Both the position numbers and the translations under genes were made by a program. Source: Gloeopeniophorella convolvens (taxonomy: Eukaryota > Basidiomycota > Agaricomycetes > Russulales). Taken from it: a stretch of 64,000 nt of DNA. The notes beneath the pieces were generated by a model, which saw only the letters and a program-made list of their open reading frames with translations, was not told the DNA's origin and did no database searches. Positions 11,312-22,510 of the stretch are shown here, piece after piece (the stretch's first letter is position 1; every line of letters begins with the position of its first letter). The stretch lies in NCBI GenBank assembly GCA_022496205.1, contig WTXD01000045.1, positions 124,001-188,000 of the forward strand. Reading direction: 5' to 3'.

Positions 11312-11881
11312 TTATCGACGTCTAGTGCGGTACGTCAAGCGTTAAGCTTCGGATGTTAGACGGAAAGAACCCCGCCAGCTGGAGACCGATATGAGCCGGT
11401 ACACTGCAGACACGGAGCACTCAGCAATGGTGACGAAGACAATAGCAGCCTATTGATATACATAGGCATGCTTTTTCAGTGTCTGTGAATGCTACACTTG
11501 AAGCTATTGTGTGGGTGCGTATCAGTAGATGAGCCGCTCCCAGTTGAGATGTACGTTGGTGCCGTCATTATCGAAGAGGCGCTGCATGACCAAGGGCGCG
11601 GGCGACGGGGTACTCACGCACATGTATGAGCCTATGAGCAGCGCCACGAGTTCTAGAAAGTAACCGTCAGGGACACCGGGCGAAGCAGGACCAGAGAAGG
11701 GCACCGAGTAAGTTCAGTCATAACACGACAGGACGTAGAGCACACATGTAAAGAGCGCAGCCATGAGTGATGGTAGTCGAGTAGAAGGGTTCTACGACGC
11801 GCGGAGAGTCCGCAGAAAAGACGCGCGTGCACCGGTGGCCAGCACGCGTCCTTCACCACCACCACCAACGCGCCCCGCAAA

Positions 11882-12448
11882 ATGATCCGATTCAGAGTAA
11901 GCCCTCCCTCCCCTCCTCGCACCCTAACAAACCTGTCCTAGAACCGCTGGCTCCTCGTCGAGTTCCTCCCCACCTCCACCCCCACCATCACCGCCCCCAC
12001 TGCCAAAGACCTCCTCACAGCCCTCCGCACAAGCACCCTCACCCACTTCGGCGACGCAGGCTAGGGCTCCCTCGGCGCCTCCCTCTCAATCAGATACTTC
12101 GCGCCCGCGACGCGCCTCGCGATCGTGCGCCTCGCGGGCGTCGCGGTGCGCACCACGCATGCTGCGCTCGCGCTGCTGCCGGTGCTTTGCGGCACGCGGG
12201 TCGTGCCGCATGTGTTGCGCGTGCCCGGTGCGCGCAGATTTCTGTGTGTTGGTGTCGTTGCTCATGCGCGCGGGCGCGTAGGGACGCTGAGGCATGTGCA
12301 GCGCGCGGCGGTTGAGTGGAACCGCGCAGCGGTGGCGCAGGTGCGCGCGGGCAGCGGCGGGGGTGCGTCACGTCGCGCTGCGCTGACCCGATAGGTGCTG
12401 CTTATGCGCTCGCCGCGCAGGACCGGCGCAGCTCGAGGCGAGCACGCG
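11882..12448 (+). pseudogene. POP5: pop5 copy 2, nonsense mutation and 3' truncation
   Basis: Exon 1 reads MIRFR (changed from MVRFK), then intron, then NRWLLVEFLPTS and the SIRYFAPATRLAIVRLAG block. A TAG at 12062-12064 replaces the tryptophan codon of the GWG motif present in the intact copies. The third exon is recognisable, but the last exon is cut after LEAST-equivalent sequence near 12448, where it joins BioF-like DNA directly. It cannot encode a full Pop5. Confidence 0.8.
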
Positions 12449-12760
12449 TGCCGCGTCGCGCGGGACCGTCGGCCACGCGATCGCGCGGGCGGGCGGCAGG
12501 AGCGCGAGGAGGTGCGCCGAGAGGCGCGCCGCGCGCCGCAGGGCGCACCTACTCGGAGTGCCGTCGTCGAGGAGGTTGAGCGAGCAACCTGTCGTGACGA
12601 CCACGGCGTCGTTCAGCGCAGCGGTATAGATCAGCGGGCGCGCGTAGTTGAGCGGGTAGCCGCGCACGGGCGCGCTCGTCAGCAGCACCGCTGCGCGCGC
12701 GCCCACAGCCTAGCAGGTGCACGTGCCCCTGGACGCGGCGAGCGCCTTGCCTATGCGTGG
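12448..12760 (-). pseudogene. BioF-like internal fragment B, fused to pop5 copy 2
   Basis: The minus strand matches parts of the complete BioF-like gene: the AIAWPTVPRDAARV stretch, then after an internal deletion the SLNLLDDGT region and the YPLNYARPLIYTAAL region, and a trace of the end of exon 1 near 12735-12755. The true 3' end is missing, and the joint with pop5 occurs at a shared CGCG. Beyond 12760 to about 13260 I see no gene. Confidence 0.65.
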
Positions 12761-13264
12761 AGTGAGGGAGTTGAAGCAGAGGTGGACGCCGAGCGAGCCG
12801 GCAGGGTCGGATGCTCAACTGGAATTTCGCGGAACGCGAGTATCGCGGCGAGCGCGCAGGCGGCTTGCAATGCTCCAGATGCAGATCGCCCAGGCCAGTG
12901 CGCGCCGGAGCGAGGGTCAGCTTCGGGCTCTCTGCCCCGCCGGAGGGTGGGGCGTAGAACGCACGCAGCGGCTGGTTCGTTCTAGAGCTGTTGCGAGCCC
13001 GCTGTGTCATGCCCTGACGGGGGTTGTGCACCTGCGCGGACGCACTAGCAATAGCACTTATCCGAGGTCAATATGAAGTTGAACATGGAGATACACTACA
13101 GATCGCATTCATTACTGAGCACATACAACTGGCCTTTCCGAGAAACGAATCATTACAACAAGACCGTAGACTCCACCGCATTCGATTGCCTGACCTTACT
13201 TTACCTGGGCCCGACTCGAGGAGACGTGTATCATTGGAAACCGGGTCACGCAACGCACCTGGAA

Positions 13265-15612
13265 TTAGATCCGCGGAACGACCCGGACTACCAGCGGACC
13301 CGTCCTTAACAACACGTAGTCCTCAAAGTGGTCCTCCCACTTTCCCACCGTGCCCGCTGACGGCAGCCGGAAGTCGTAGCGCTGCACCAACCAGGCGACC
13401 ACGATGCGCATCTCGAGGAACGCGAGATTCTTGCCCACGCAGCCCGTCTCTCCGTACGAGAAAGGGAAAAATGCGGCGGCATTGTGTACGGTGATGCCTG
13501 ATGACGCGGGGTCCTCCGATTCGGAAGCGAGCCAGCGCTGCGGCAGGAACGAATCGGGCGCGGAGAAGTTCCGGGGGTCGCGCTGGATCACGTATGTGTT
13601 GAGGAATAGTTGCGTCTGCTCGGGGATGATGCTGAAAAGTGTGTATATATCCTCAGTATCGTATCCTTGTGTTCTCGGAAAGAAGTTCGGCTTACTGGTC
13701 GCCAACGATCTTTGGGCCGGAACCGCGGAGGACATAACGCTGGGACCCGCTGGGACCTGGTGGATAAAGGCGCAATGCTTCGTTTCTGTGTTTGCGTAGG
13801 TTATTCAGACCGCTTTCCCCGGCGGGTCATCGCTACGCACATGCACGCATTCAGCCATGGGAGCTGGCTGAGCCTTGTGATATCCACCGGTTCTTCTCCG
13901 CCAGGGAACGCCTGGGATATCTCGTCTCTGAGTCGCTCGTACGCGTCCTTATTCTGGATGAGCTGGTGGAACAGTGCACTCAGGATGGTGGAAGTGGTAT
14001 CGGATCCACCGATGATGGCGACAAGGCCGTCGGAGACCACCACTGGAAGGGGTGGTCGAGCTTCCGGAGGCTGTCCCTCGCCGCTCTGGAAGTGCATTGA
14101 GGTGTCGTCCTCGTACGAACCTCGTATCGAACGCTCACCAGATGATAGAACAAATCTTTCCTATCTGTCCCCATCTGCATTCGGCGCACCACGCAATCCT
14201 TGGCGAACTCCCGCATGTGCCTGTCTTTCGAAGTTGTGCCCGGTATATACTTAGCGAGTGGTCTAAACCATGGGATATGCCCAATAACCGCGGCGTTTCT
14301 ATGCGCACTTGTTAGACGTTGTGTCAACGTACTCTGCACGTAACACTCACTTTAAACCCGCCTGAACAATGTTCCATGTAGTCTTCTTGTCTCCATTACT
14401 GTCCATCAATTCGAAGCCTCCGCCGAATCTGACGCAGAGATGGTCAATGTTGAGCGCACAGTTTTATGAAAAGGTGATTATTACGCCATATCTCCCATGA
14501 AGTCCGTCCTTGGATGAACATGTATGAGTGGCGTGGCGCAAGACAGACGATGATACGTACGAGAAGAACTCAAACCAGGAGGCTACGTCAAGAAGCGCCT
14601 CTCGTTTCTCGTTCGCAGCCTCTTGAACGAAACTATCGATCTTGATCACGAGTTGACGGAGGCGTTTGAAGACGAAGGCCTCGTATTCCTTCAGCGCACT
14701 TGTGGAGAACCCACGCGTCCACATCTTGCGCCGACGAGAGTGGTCGTTAGCATCGCGGGTGGAGATAAGTGAGGTAGGACGGTGATCAAAGACTGGAAAT
14801 ATGAGCGAAAATATGTTCAAAGTCTCGTTCCTGCATGGTCTCATTGTAACTCACAAGGGCCCTTTTGGAGGCCACCTGGGCCGAGAACCGAATGGATGGC
14901 GGACGCATCACGAATTGAGAGCTCGTTGGGACCTGCGGGGTGCGTCAGGCTCTCCTCTGGAAAGGACGGGATGCGGCACGCACCTACGCGTACATGGTCT
15001 CCGTAACGCTCATGCAGTGCGCAATAGTGCTGGAGCTGGTTTCCCGACGCACATATAACGGCGGAATACCACTTTGACAACTTGGCAAGCGTTGGTCCGG
15101 GGTACTTGGCGAGAGGATGCCATGGTGAAAGACGATAGATGGCGGTGTATGACAAGATCAAAGCGTTGTAGATGCAGAATGATGCGAGGAATTCGGACAC
15201 ACGCCCCACGAAGAAGGCATCGTGTACTAGTAGTGTAGAAAACACAGCTGGAGGGACGGCCAATAAGGCTATGAGAGTTGGTAGCCTCCAAGGTTCAAAT
15301 TGTTTGAAATAGAGATACGCCGCCTGCAGTGCAATGCACAATGTAGCACACAATATGGGACAGAAGAGGAGTGCATACGAGGCTGGTGCATAGGTGAAGC
15401 ATGGCCAAGTCCGGGCCGGACACAACGACGGAAGGCAGCCGCATTGCGAGCAGCGGGAAGCGAAGACTTGGGGAAGGATGGTCCCCCTTTTTCCCATAGA
15501 CACCGTGCTTAAATACATAACCTACGCGTAGTAGACGCGGAAGAATGTTTGCCAATTCAGAAAGGAGGCGCAAAGGTGATGGAAGAATCCGTGCTATGTG
15601 ATGTGTAGCCAA
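13265..15612 (-). CDS. Cytochrome P450 monooxygenase, membrane-anchored
   Basis: The product is a microsomal P450 of the large Agaricomycete complement, substrate unknown. The N-terminal part (15518-15130) has several hydrophobic spans and then the proline-rich hinge PWHPLAKYPGPTLAKLSKWY. Later exons give GPNELSIRDASAIHS, the C-helix region HSRRRKMWTRGFS (near 14740), the I-helix motif IIGGSDTTST (near 14000), a K-helix EALR (ExxR, across an intron near 13780), and the haem loop FFPFSYGETGCVGKNLAF (near 13440-13490) with the axial cysteine present. The start at 15612 is uncertain because the first exon join was not resolved. It sits where unit 3 would carry a family X copy, so it was inserted into, or replaced part of, the array. 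All key motifs are intact, so it may be functional. Confidence 0.8.
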
Positions 15613-15689
15613 TCACCAGGGCATATACACCGGCCGCGGCGTACCCGACAAACCCACATTTGAGCAGCTGCTACCACTCACACATACCT

Positions 15690-16090
15690 TCTTCAACGAG
15701 GATGATCCGCAGAGGGAGGACACGATGCATGAGCGCTACAAATTGACAACTGCACCACCGTACATTCTGGTGCCCTACGTCGGACTCGAAGTGCCGCTTG
15801 TGGCGGCTGATGCTTATCGACACCTATGCAGTGCATCAAATCACAAGAACCCTGCCAGAGATCGATATAAGCCAGCATTCCAATCACACACACGCGTGCA
15901 GTATTACACTTACAGCTATTGTGTGAGTGCGCGTCGGCAGATGAGTCGTTCCCAGTCGAGGTGCACGTTGGACCCGTGGTGACCGAGGAGGCGCTGCACG
16001 GGCAGGCGCGCACACGACAATACGCAGCGCCACAGGTTCTTCAGATCTAGAGTGTCTGGACCGGAGAAGGACACCGAGTAAGTTCAGCCA
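15690..16090. other. Tail of repeat unit 3 upstream of pop5 copy 3
   Basis: This stretch resembles the pop5-proximal part of other units: a degenerate version of the palindrome near 15792, the segment around CTTATCGACA at 15813, and the GTCGAGGTGCACGTTGGACC block (compare 7090 and 26010). The family X gene that should lie to its left is absent. No gene is seen within it. Confidence 0.4.
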
Positions 16091-16245
16091 TGACACGACA
16101 AGGCGGCCTTGAGTGATGGTGGTCGAGAGGGTCGAGTAGAAAGGTTACGCGACGCGCGCGGAGAGTCTAGAAATTGTAAAACACGCGCGCGCGCACCAGC
16201 GGCCAGCACCCGTTCGTCTTCACCACCACTAACGCGCTCCGCACA

Positions 16246-16875
16246 ATGGTCCGATTCAAAGTAAGCCCTCCTCCCTCCCGCCCTTACAACCCAACACACC
16301 ACCCCCCAGAACCGCTGGCTCCTCGTTGAGTTCCTCCCCACCCCCACCCCCACCCCCGCCGCCGCCCCCACCGCCAAAGACCTCCTCACAGCCCTCCGCA
16401 CCAGCACTCTCGCCCACTTCGGCGACACAGGCTGGGGCGCACTTGGCGCGTCCCTCTCAGTGAAATACTTCGCGCCCGCGACGCGCCTTGCGATCGTGCG
16501 CGTCGCGCGCGCCGCGGTGCGTACGGCGCACGCGGCGCTGGCGCTGCTGTCGGTGCTTGGCGGCGCGCGCGTCGTGCCGCATGTGCTGCGCGTGTCTGGT
16601 GCGCGCCCTCCCCCTCTTCTGTGTGTGGTTTGGGTGCTGAGCGCCCGTGTGTGTGCAGGGACCCTGAGGCACGCGCAGCGCGCGGCGGTCGAGTGGAACC
16701 GCGCGGCGGTGGCGCGGGTGCGCGCGGGCGGGGGCGGGGTGTACGGTGCGTCGCGCTGTGCTGCTCAGAGTGCACCATGCGGGGACGCTGATGTGCTCTG
16801 GCTGGCGCAGGTATCGGCGCGAGCGCGGCGCAGCTCGAAGCGAGCACGCGCGAGATCGAGGCGCTGCAGGACTAG
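16246..16875 (+). CDS. POP5: Ribonuclease P/MRP protein subunit Pop5 (copy 3, intact)
   Basis: Pop5 binds the catalytic RNA of RNase P (tRNA 5' processing) and RNase MRP (rRNA processing) in the nucleus and nucleolus. Four exons are visible: MVRFK (16246-16260); an exon from NRWLLVEFLPT through LGASLSVKYFAPATRLAIVRV to VVPHVLRV (16310-16597); an exon with TLRHAQRAAVEWNRAAVARV; and a last exon ending LEASTREIEALQD (stop 16873-16875). The expected Pop5 pattern is present: MVRFKNRW start, a V-YF strand and the GT(L/I)R block followed by N-R. All introns are GT-AG and join in frame, and no lesion is visible. It converges on a BioF-like remnant that begins 54 bases after the stop. Confidence 0.85.
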
Positions 16876-16929
16876 CGCCGCAGCAACACGAATCCGACTT
16901 CTATAACAAAACACAACACCATACACACG

Positions 16930-17560
16930 CTACAATTTTGCCCTTGCGAGCTGCACCCCGCCGCTGCCCCCGCGCTCCTCGACCAGCGCACACGGTGCGG
17001 GGAGCACGCGCCCTTCCTTTTAATTAACCACCTCGCCCTCCCCCCGCCCTCCCCCCTCCACCCACTCCACCACTGCGCCCACCAGCCCCCCAAGCTCCTC
17101 CCTCGTATGCCCCGCGCGCACGCACACGTGCACGCGCGGGACCGTCGGCCACGCGATCGCGCGTGCGCGGCCCACGCTGTGCGAGGTGGGCTGCGAGTGC
17201 GTGCGTGCGCGGCGTACGCAACGGGATAATCGGCCCGGCGCGCGCGGCGAGAGCGCGAGGAGGTGCGCCGGGAGGTGGGCGCCGCGCAGCAAGGCAAGGA
17301 GGTGCGTCGCATTGGCCAGGGCCTGCGCCGCGACCTGCGTCCGCGGCGCCACGCGTGAGGGGCAGGAGGGGCTGCACCTGCTCGGACATGTCGTCGTCGA
17401 GGAGGTCGAGCGAGTAGCCTGCGGTCGTGTAGATGAGCCGGTGCGCATAGTTGAGCAGGTAGTCGCGCACGAGCATGCTCGTCAGCAGCACCGCTGCACC
17501 CTCACATCAGCTCGCGCGCGGGGTCTGGCCGGCGCACGCACCTCTGGGCGCGGTGGGCGC
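16930..17560 (-). pseudogene. BioF-like 3' fragment C
   Basis: It contains the last exon equivalent (16930-17330), the middle exon with SLDLLDDDM and YLLNYAHRLIYTT (17380-17500) and ends just before the catalytic-lysine exon, near 17560. Similarity to the intact gene then stops; the following 200 bases (to about 17760) match the equivalent stretch in unit 4 (22520-22680), so copies C and D share this breakpoint. Not functional. Confidence 0.65.
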
Positions 17561-18170
17561 CTTGACGGACATGCCATGGGCTTCTCGGGCTCCTCGTGCT
17601 CTTCCGCAGCTCGCACTCCGCGATGCCTCTCCGGCGTGCCACGCGCTCAATGCGCTCGTGACGGACCAAGTATTCGACCAAGTATTCGCGCACGAGCCGA
17701 GCGTCGTCCCCGGTGCCTCGAGGGCGCGGCTATTTTCTGACAATGTGTTGGCGATGCAACTGGGACGCGCAGAGGATGAGCGCGTGCACGCGGCACGAGG
17801 AGCACGCAGGGAACGGGAAGGGATGTGTTACTATACATGATCCCGTACTCTACTTGGTAGAAAATACAGAATACTCAGCTGCGAGATCCCCCTTGTGCAA
17901 GCGACCAGCCTGGCCCTGAGCTTCTCGAAAATATTATGGCAGGAGAACACCCCCAGTGGGGTGCCCGAAGATCCCATGTTAATTTTCATATTTGTGCTAG
18001 AACAGATGGTGGGGATGGTGTACACGCGTGGAGCGGGAGGATCCATCCCGCACGTCAATAGGTATGCAGAATCGGATACAGGGGGTACAACAAAAAACCG
18101 ACGCATAGAAAAAATCAGACTGGAAGTGGGCTGTCGAGGGATGTTCGCGCGAGCCGTCTTGCAGTGTTCA

Positions 18171-20608
18171 TTAGTGGATAACGACACGGCGGATGCCTCG
18201 AGCCAATATAGAACGCAGGAAACCGGGAAGCCCGCCACCACGTGCGGTGTCCTTGGCTTGGTCGCCACTCACAGCCTCCAGCGCCTTGTCCAGCGCCCCC
18301 TTCCTCTCCGACCGCACGCGCTTTAATTTCTTCAGTTGGGCCAGCGTCAGCCCGGACGGCGCCGCATCGACCGCATCCAGCGCTGCCATCCATGAAGCGG
18401 CCGTGTCGAGGAGCGTGCACAGCTCGCTGTCCAGCTTGCGCAGCAGTGATATAGACTTGGCGTAGACGAGGGAGAACTTGCGCGTGCCGGCGGAGATGAC
18501 AGAGTCGTCGTGCGCGGCGTCGAGCGCGGCCGGAGGCGCGCTGAACACTTCATGTCTGAGCTGCTCCATGCGGTCGCGCAGGCCTTGTAGGTCCTTCAGG
18601 TGGGGCGATACCAGCTTGGAGACGGCGACGCTACCGCACGTAGTGACCACGTCTCCGTACTCGGCACATCTCCAAAAGAAAGCAATGCACGCCTCGATGT
18701 TCCCCTGGAATTTGGACTGCACGTGGAGGATCTTCCGAATGGCCATCCCTTGCAGGCTGCCCCTCAGCGCCTCGATGGAACCGCACAGGCGCATGCGGGA
18801 CAGCGCGTTGAAGGCGAGGTGCACGGCGAACAACAGGTCGGGCACTATCGCACTGATATTCTGTGTCGGGCTCAGGGATCAGAGTAGGCCGCCGGATGTA
18901 GAGTGAATAGGCGCACAGGTGGGCGAGTAACGTTCAGCGACAAGTCTGTCAGTGATTGATGTTCGCTGTTGCCCTTCGAGCGAATATCCTGGAAATCACG
19001 ATGAGGGAGATAGAGCAAGACTCAGGGATGAAACCATGTTACCTTGGAAGATGCGATTGTCTGGTCAAGGCTGGCCCGGAAGCCTTTCCACCGTGCAATG
19101 TCGTCGTCACCAATGCGGCTAGTTTTGAGCGCCTTGTTTGCGCGCTGCGCCTCGTCGAGCCAGAACTCGTTCATGGCGGTGTGACAATGGCGGATCTCTT
19201 CGAGCACGCTGTCGACCTCATCCACGGTGCCTGTGTCTGGTGGAAGCGGCTCAGACAAAACTGCCGTGTGCACTCAGCGAGATTTCGCTTCGGCAAATCC
19301 GTCGAACACTCACCTGTTTTCCGGATATCCTCTACAGGACCCGCGATCTCGTTCTCATACGACTTTCGCAGTCGAATTGCTTGCGTATGCAGCTCCTTCG
19401 CCATGTCTAGCCTTTTCTCCAGTGTATCCAGGAACTCTTCCTGGCCGATGATCGTCGAAGAGATGTCCAGCAGGAACTTGTTCGCGTAGTCTCTGCTGAG
19501 CTGCAAGAACTCGATATAGCGCTCCTGCTGCTTCTTCAAGCTGCTCCGCAGCACTTGGACCTGCTTATTTATCCCAGGTCGACGTTCTGGAGCGGCACTG
19601 GATGCAAGATTTTCAAGCAGGTCAATAAGGCCAGATAGTCGGGTCATGTTCCGAAGCCATGAGTCCAATTTTTGGGCTTTGCGGATCTCCCATTCTTCAC
19701 TGTAGCGCGCTACGCTGCAGGGACACAATAAACAGCAACTTCAATGAGCCAAACGAGACCTACCCCTCTATCATTCGCCAGTACCTCGGATCGTCGAACT
19801 TATGGTTGCGAGGACTGTCAACAGAGGTGCGCTGATAATCAGGACCCTAGGGAGGGGGATATTTGTGAGAATGTGTCAGGGACCGCTGTTACGACGCGCC
19901 GGGGCCCAAACATGTCGTGTTGGAAGGCCGCAAGTAGCGATACGTTTGAAATAAAATATCAAAGTGGGTTGCTAACCACCAGCACGGAAAGGCAAAGGTG
20001 AGTGGGGGCAGCACGTACCCAAATTGTTCCATAGCCCCAATGGTTATTCCAGGGAAAGCCCACGGGTTCAATCAAGATCAATGAGCCCAGGCTCTGTGTC
20101 TGCTGGGGTTGTTGCTCGCCCATTCGTCGACGCTCGTAAGTCTGCAGGCACTCCTCCCGCATGCGTTCCTCCTTACGCAGGCGCTCATCCTTCCGCAGGA
20201 GCTTCATCCCCAGGCGCCGACACTCAACCCGCAGGCGCAGGTACTCCACCCGCGGGCGCAGGCACTCCATCCGCAGGTGCTGTTCCTGCAGGCGCTCCGC
20301 CCACAGACGCTTTTCCGTCCGCAGGTATTCCTCCGCCCGCAGGTATTCCTCCTCCCACCGGCGCCCCTCCTCCTCCCACAGGCGCATCTCCCGCAGGCGC
20401 ACCTCCCACAGGAGCACCCCCCGCAGGCGCACCTCCTGCAGGCGCACCTCCCACAGGCGCACCTCCCGCAGGAGCACCTCCCGCAGGCGCACCTTCCGCA
20501 GGTACACCTCCCACAGGCGCTGCCCCCAAGGAGAGGGCGGCTTAAAAACGGAATCAGGTCTACCCTCCCATGCACAGCCGATGGTCTCACCGGATAATCG
20601 GGCCACAT
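18171..20608 (-). CDS. Family X copy 3, with minisatellite-encoded N-terminal region
   Basis: The body is open and close to copy 2: the HKFDDPRYWRMIEG exon (near 19790-19810), coiled-coil exon (19704-19316) with KKQQERYIEFLQLSRDYANK, exon with VLSEPLPPDTGTVDEVDS and MNEFWLDEAQRANKALK (about 19262-19060), a short exon, and the final helical exon (18856-18171). The first part differs: it spans the 15-base tandem repeat, which on this strand reads as Leu-Arg-Glu-Val-rich 5-residue repeats in one frame and as Cys-Gly-Arg repeats in another. The first ATG after the TATA-like box is at 20608, but it opens the Cys-rich frame, so the N-terminal exon structure is unresolved. No known domain is recognised; a long coiled coil is predicted by eye. 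Confidence 0.55.
20155..20525. repeat. 15 bp minisatellite in first exon of family X copy 3
   Basis: Tandem copies of a 15-base unit close to GCGCACCTCCCGCAG run for about 370 bases, most regular from 20395 to 20520 with single-base variants (CCCACAGG versus CCCGCAGG, GCACC versus GCGCC). Because the period is a multiple of three, several frames on both strands remain open. Neither copy 2 nor copy 4 has this array, so it expanded after the duplication. Confidence 0.8.
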
Positions 20609-20740
20609 CGCGGGGATACACGGGGGTCGCAGATGCCAAAAAGAAACGATGCTGGACAGGGGAGAAAGCCGGGGGAAGTGAGTCAAAGGTTGGGACAACT
20701 TGAGTGAGGAAAGACGGCAGCGGGACCAAGAGATCTGTTA

Positions 20741-20749
20741 TCCTTTAAT
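20741..20749 (-). promoter_or_regulatory. TATA-like box of family X copy 3
   Basis: On the minus strand CATTAAAGG occupies the position of the CATAAATG box in the other copies, inside the same conserved block. Confidence 0.35.
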
Positions 20750-20842
20750 GCAGGGCAGCACGAGGGCAGCCTTGAGAAAGGCTGTGCTGAGAGGAGTCTG
20801 GACGCGTTCGACCTTCTGCAGCAGGCGCAAGCCTGTCAAGGG

Positions 20843-20859
20843 GCACCGCTGGGCGGTGC
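20843..20859. promoter_or_regulatory. Conserved palindrome, unit 4
   Basis: GCACCGCTGGGCGGTGC has paired 7-base arms with one mismatch at the inner base. It lies between the X copy 3 promoter and pop5 copy 4. Confidence 0.35.
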
Positions 20860-21255
20860 TTATCTGTGTCTGTGCAATGCGTCGAGAACCGAGTGAGGCA
20901 GCAAGAAGCCTGTCAGCCAGAAACCTGTACGAGCCGGCATGAAAAATTATTGGGGTGGTGCTGGAGGCGCCCGCATTCCAAACACACACGCGCGTGCTGC
21001 GTTACACTTACGAGCCTATGAGCAGCGCCACAGGTTCTAGAAAGTATCTGTCATGGACACGGGGCGAAGCTGGACCAAAGAAGGGCACCGAGTGAGTTTA
21101 GACATGACAAGGCGTAGAGCACACATGTAAAGAGCGCAGCCATGAGTGATGGTGGTCCAATAGAAAGGTTACGCGACGCGCGCAGAGTCTGCAAAAAACA
21201 CGTGCGTACACTACATATCAACATCTTCACCACCACCACCAACGCGCCCCGCACA

Positions 21256-21894
21256 ATGGTCCGATTCAAAGTAAGCCCTCCCTCCCGCTCCCGCTCCCGC
21301 TCCCACAAACCACCAACCCCCTAGAACCGCTGGCTCCTCGTCGAGTTCCTCCCCACCTCCCCACCCGCCACAGACCTCACCGCCAAAGACCTCCTCACAG
21401 CCCTCCGCACCAACACCCTCGTCCACTTCGGTGACGCAGGCTGGGGTCTACTCGGCGCCTCCCTCTCAGTAAAATACTTCGCGCCCGCGACGCGCCTCGC
21501 CATCGTGCGCGTCGCGCGCGCCGCGGTGCGCACGGCGCACGCGGCGCTGGCGCTGCTGTCGGTGCTTGGTGGTGCGCGCGTCGTGCCGCATGTGCTGCGC
21601 GTGTCTGGTGCGCCCCTCCCCCTCTTCTGTGTTCTTGGTTGGTTTGGGTGCTGAGTGCGTATGTGTGTGCAGGGACGCTGAGGCACGCGCAGCGCGCGGC
21701 GGTCGAGTGAAACCGCGCGGCGGTGGCGCGGGTGCGCGCCGGCGGCGGGGGGGTGTACGGTGCGTCGCGCTGCGCTGCGCTGACCCGATAGGTGTTGCTC
21801 ATTCGCTCGCTGCGCAGGACCGGGCGCGGGCGGCGCTGCGAGGGCGGCGCAGCTCGAGGCGAGCACGCGCGAGATCGAGGCGCTGCAGGACTAG
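21256..21894 (+). pseudogene. POP5: pop5 copy 4, nonsense mutation
   Basis: Exons MVRFK, NRWLLVEFLPTS to VVPHVLRV, and TLRHAQRAAV are intact and nearly identical to copy 5, including about 180 identical bases upstream and around the start (compare 21142-21324 with 26215-26397). A TGA at 21708-21710 replaces the tryptophan of VEWNRAAV, truncating the protein in exon 3. The final exon ending EIEALQD is preserved. A single G-to-A change would account for the stop, suggesting very recent loss or a consensus error. Confidence 0.8.
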
Positions 21895-21959
21895 CGCCGC
21901 AGCAAGACAAACACAACTACAACTTCTATAGCAAAATACCACACTTATGCATACACGCG

Positions 21960-22510
21960 CTACAACTTTGCCCTTGCGAACTGCACCCCGCCGCCGCCCC
22001 CGCGCTCCTCGACCGGCGCGCGCGGTGCGGACAGCACACGCCGCTCCTTTTGCTTGACCGCCTCGTCCTCCTCCTCCCTTCCAACCCCCTCCGCCCACTC
22101 CACCACCGCCCCAACCAACCCCTCCAGCTCCTCCCCCGTATGCCCCGCGCGCGGCGTGCGCAGGGGGATGATGGGCGTTGCGCGCGCCGCGGGCGGGGGG
22201 AGCGCGAGGACGTGCGGCGGGAGGTGCGTCGCGTTGGCTAGGGCTTGCGCCGGGAGCTGCCGGGGGTTTTATTATCAGCGGCGTGGAAAGGGAAGACAGG
22301 GGTCGCGGGCGCACCTACTCGGAGGTGCCGTCATCGAGGAGGTCGAGCGAGCAGCCCGCCGCGACGACCGCGGCGTTGCTCAGCGCAGTCGTGTAGATGA
22401 GCCGGCGCGCGTAGTTGACCAGGTAGATGCGCACGAGCGCGCTCGTCAGCGGCAGTCCGCGCGCAGAGTCTGGCCGGCGCACGCACCTTTAGACGTTGCG
22501 AGCGCCTTGC
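21960..22510 (-). pseudogene. BioF-like 3' fragment D
   Basis: It aligns with the last and middle exons of the intact gene, but an internal stretch of about 100 bases (the segment encoding TVPRDAARVRVCV in the intact copy) is missing near 22146, and the sequence stops before the catalytic-lysine exon near 22510. The breakpoint and following DNA resemble fragment C. Confidence 0.65.

Noticed and set aside
20024..20545. Plus-strand Pro/Gly/Ala repeat protein over the minisatellite
   Set aside because: Frames stay open on both strands because the unit is 15 bases; there is no promoter on the plus strand and the X gene lies on the minus strand.
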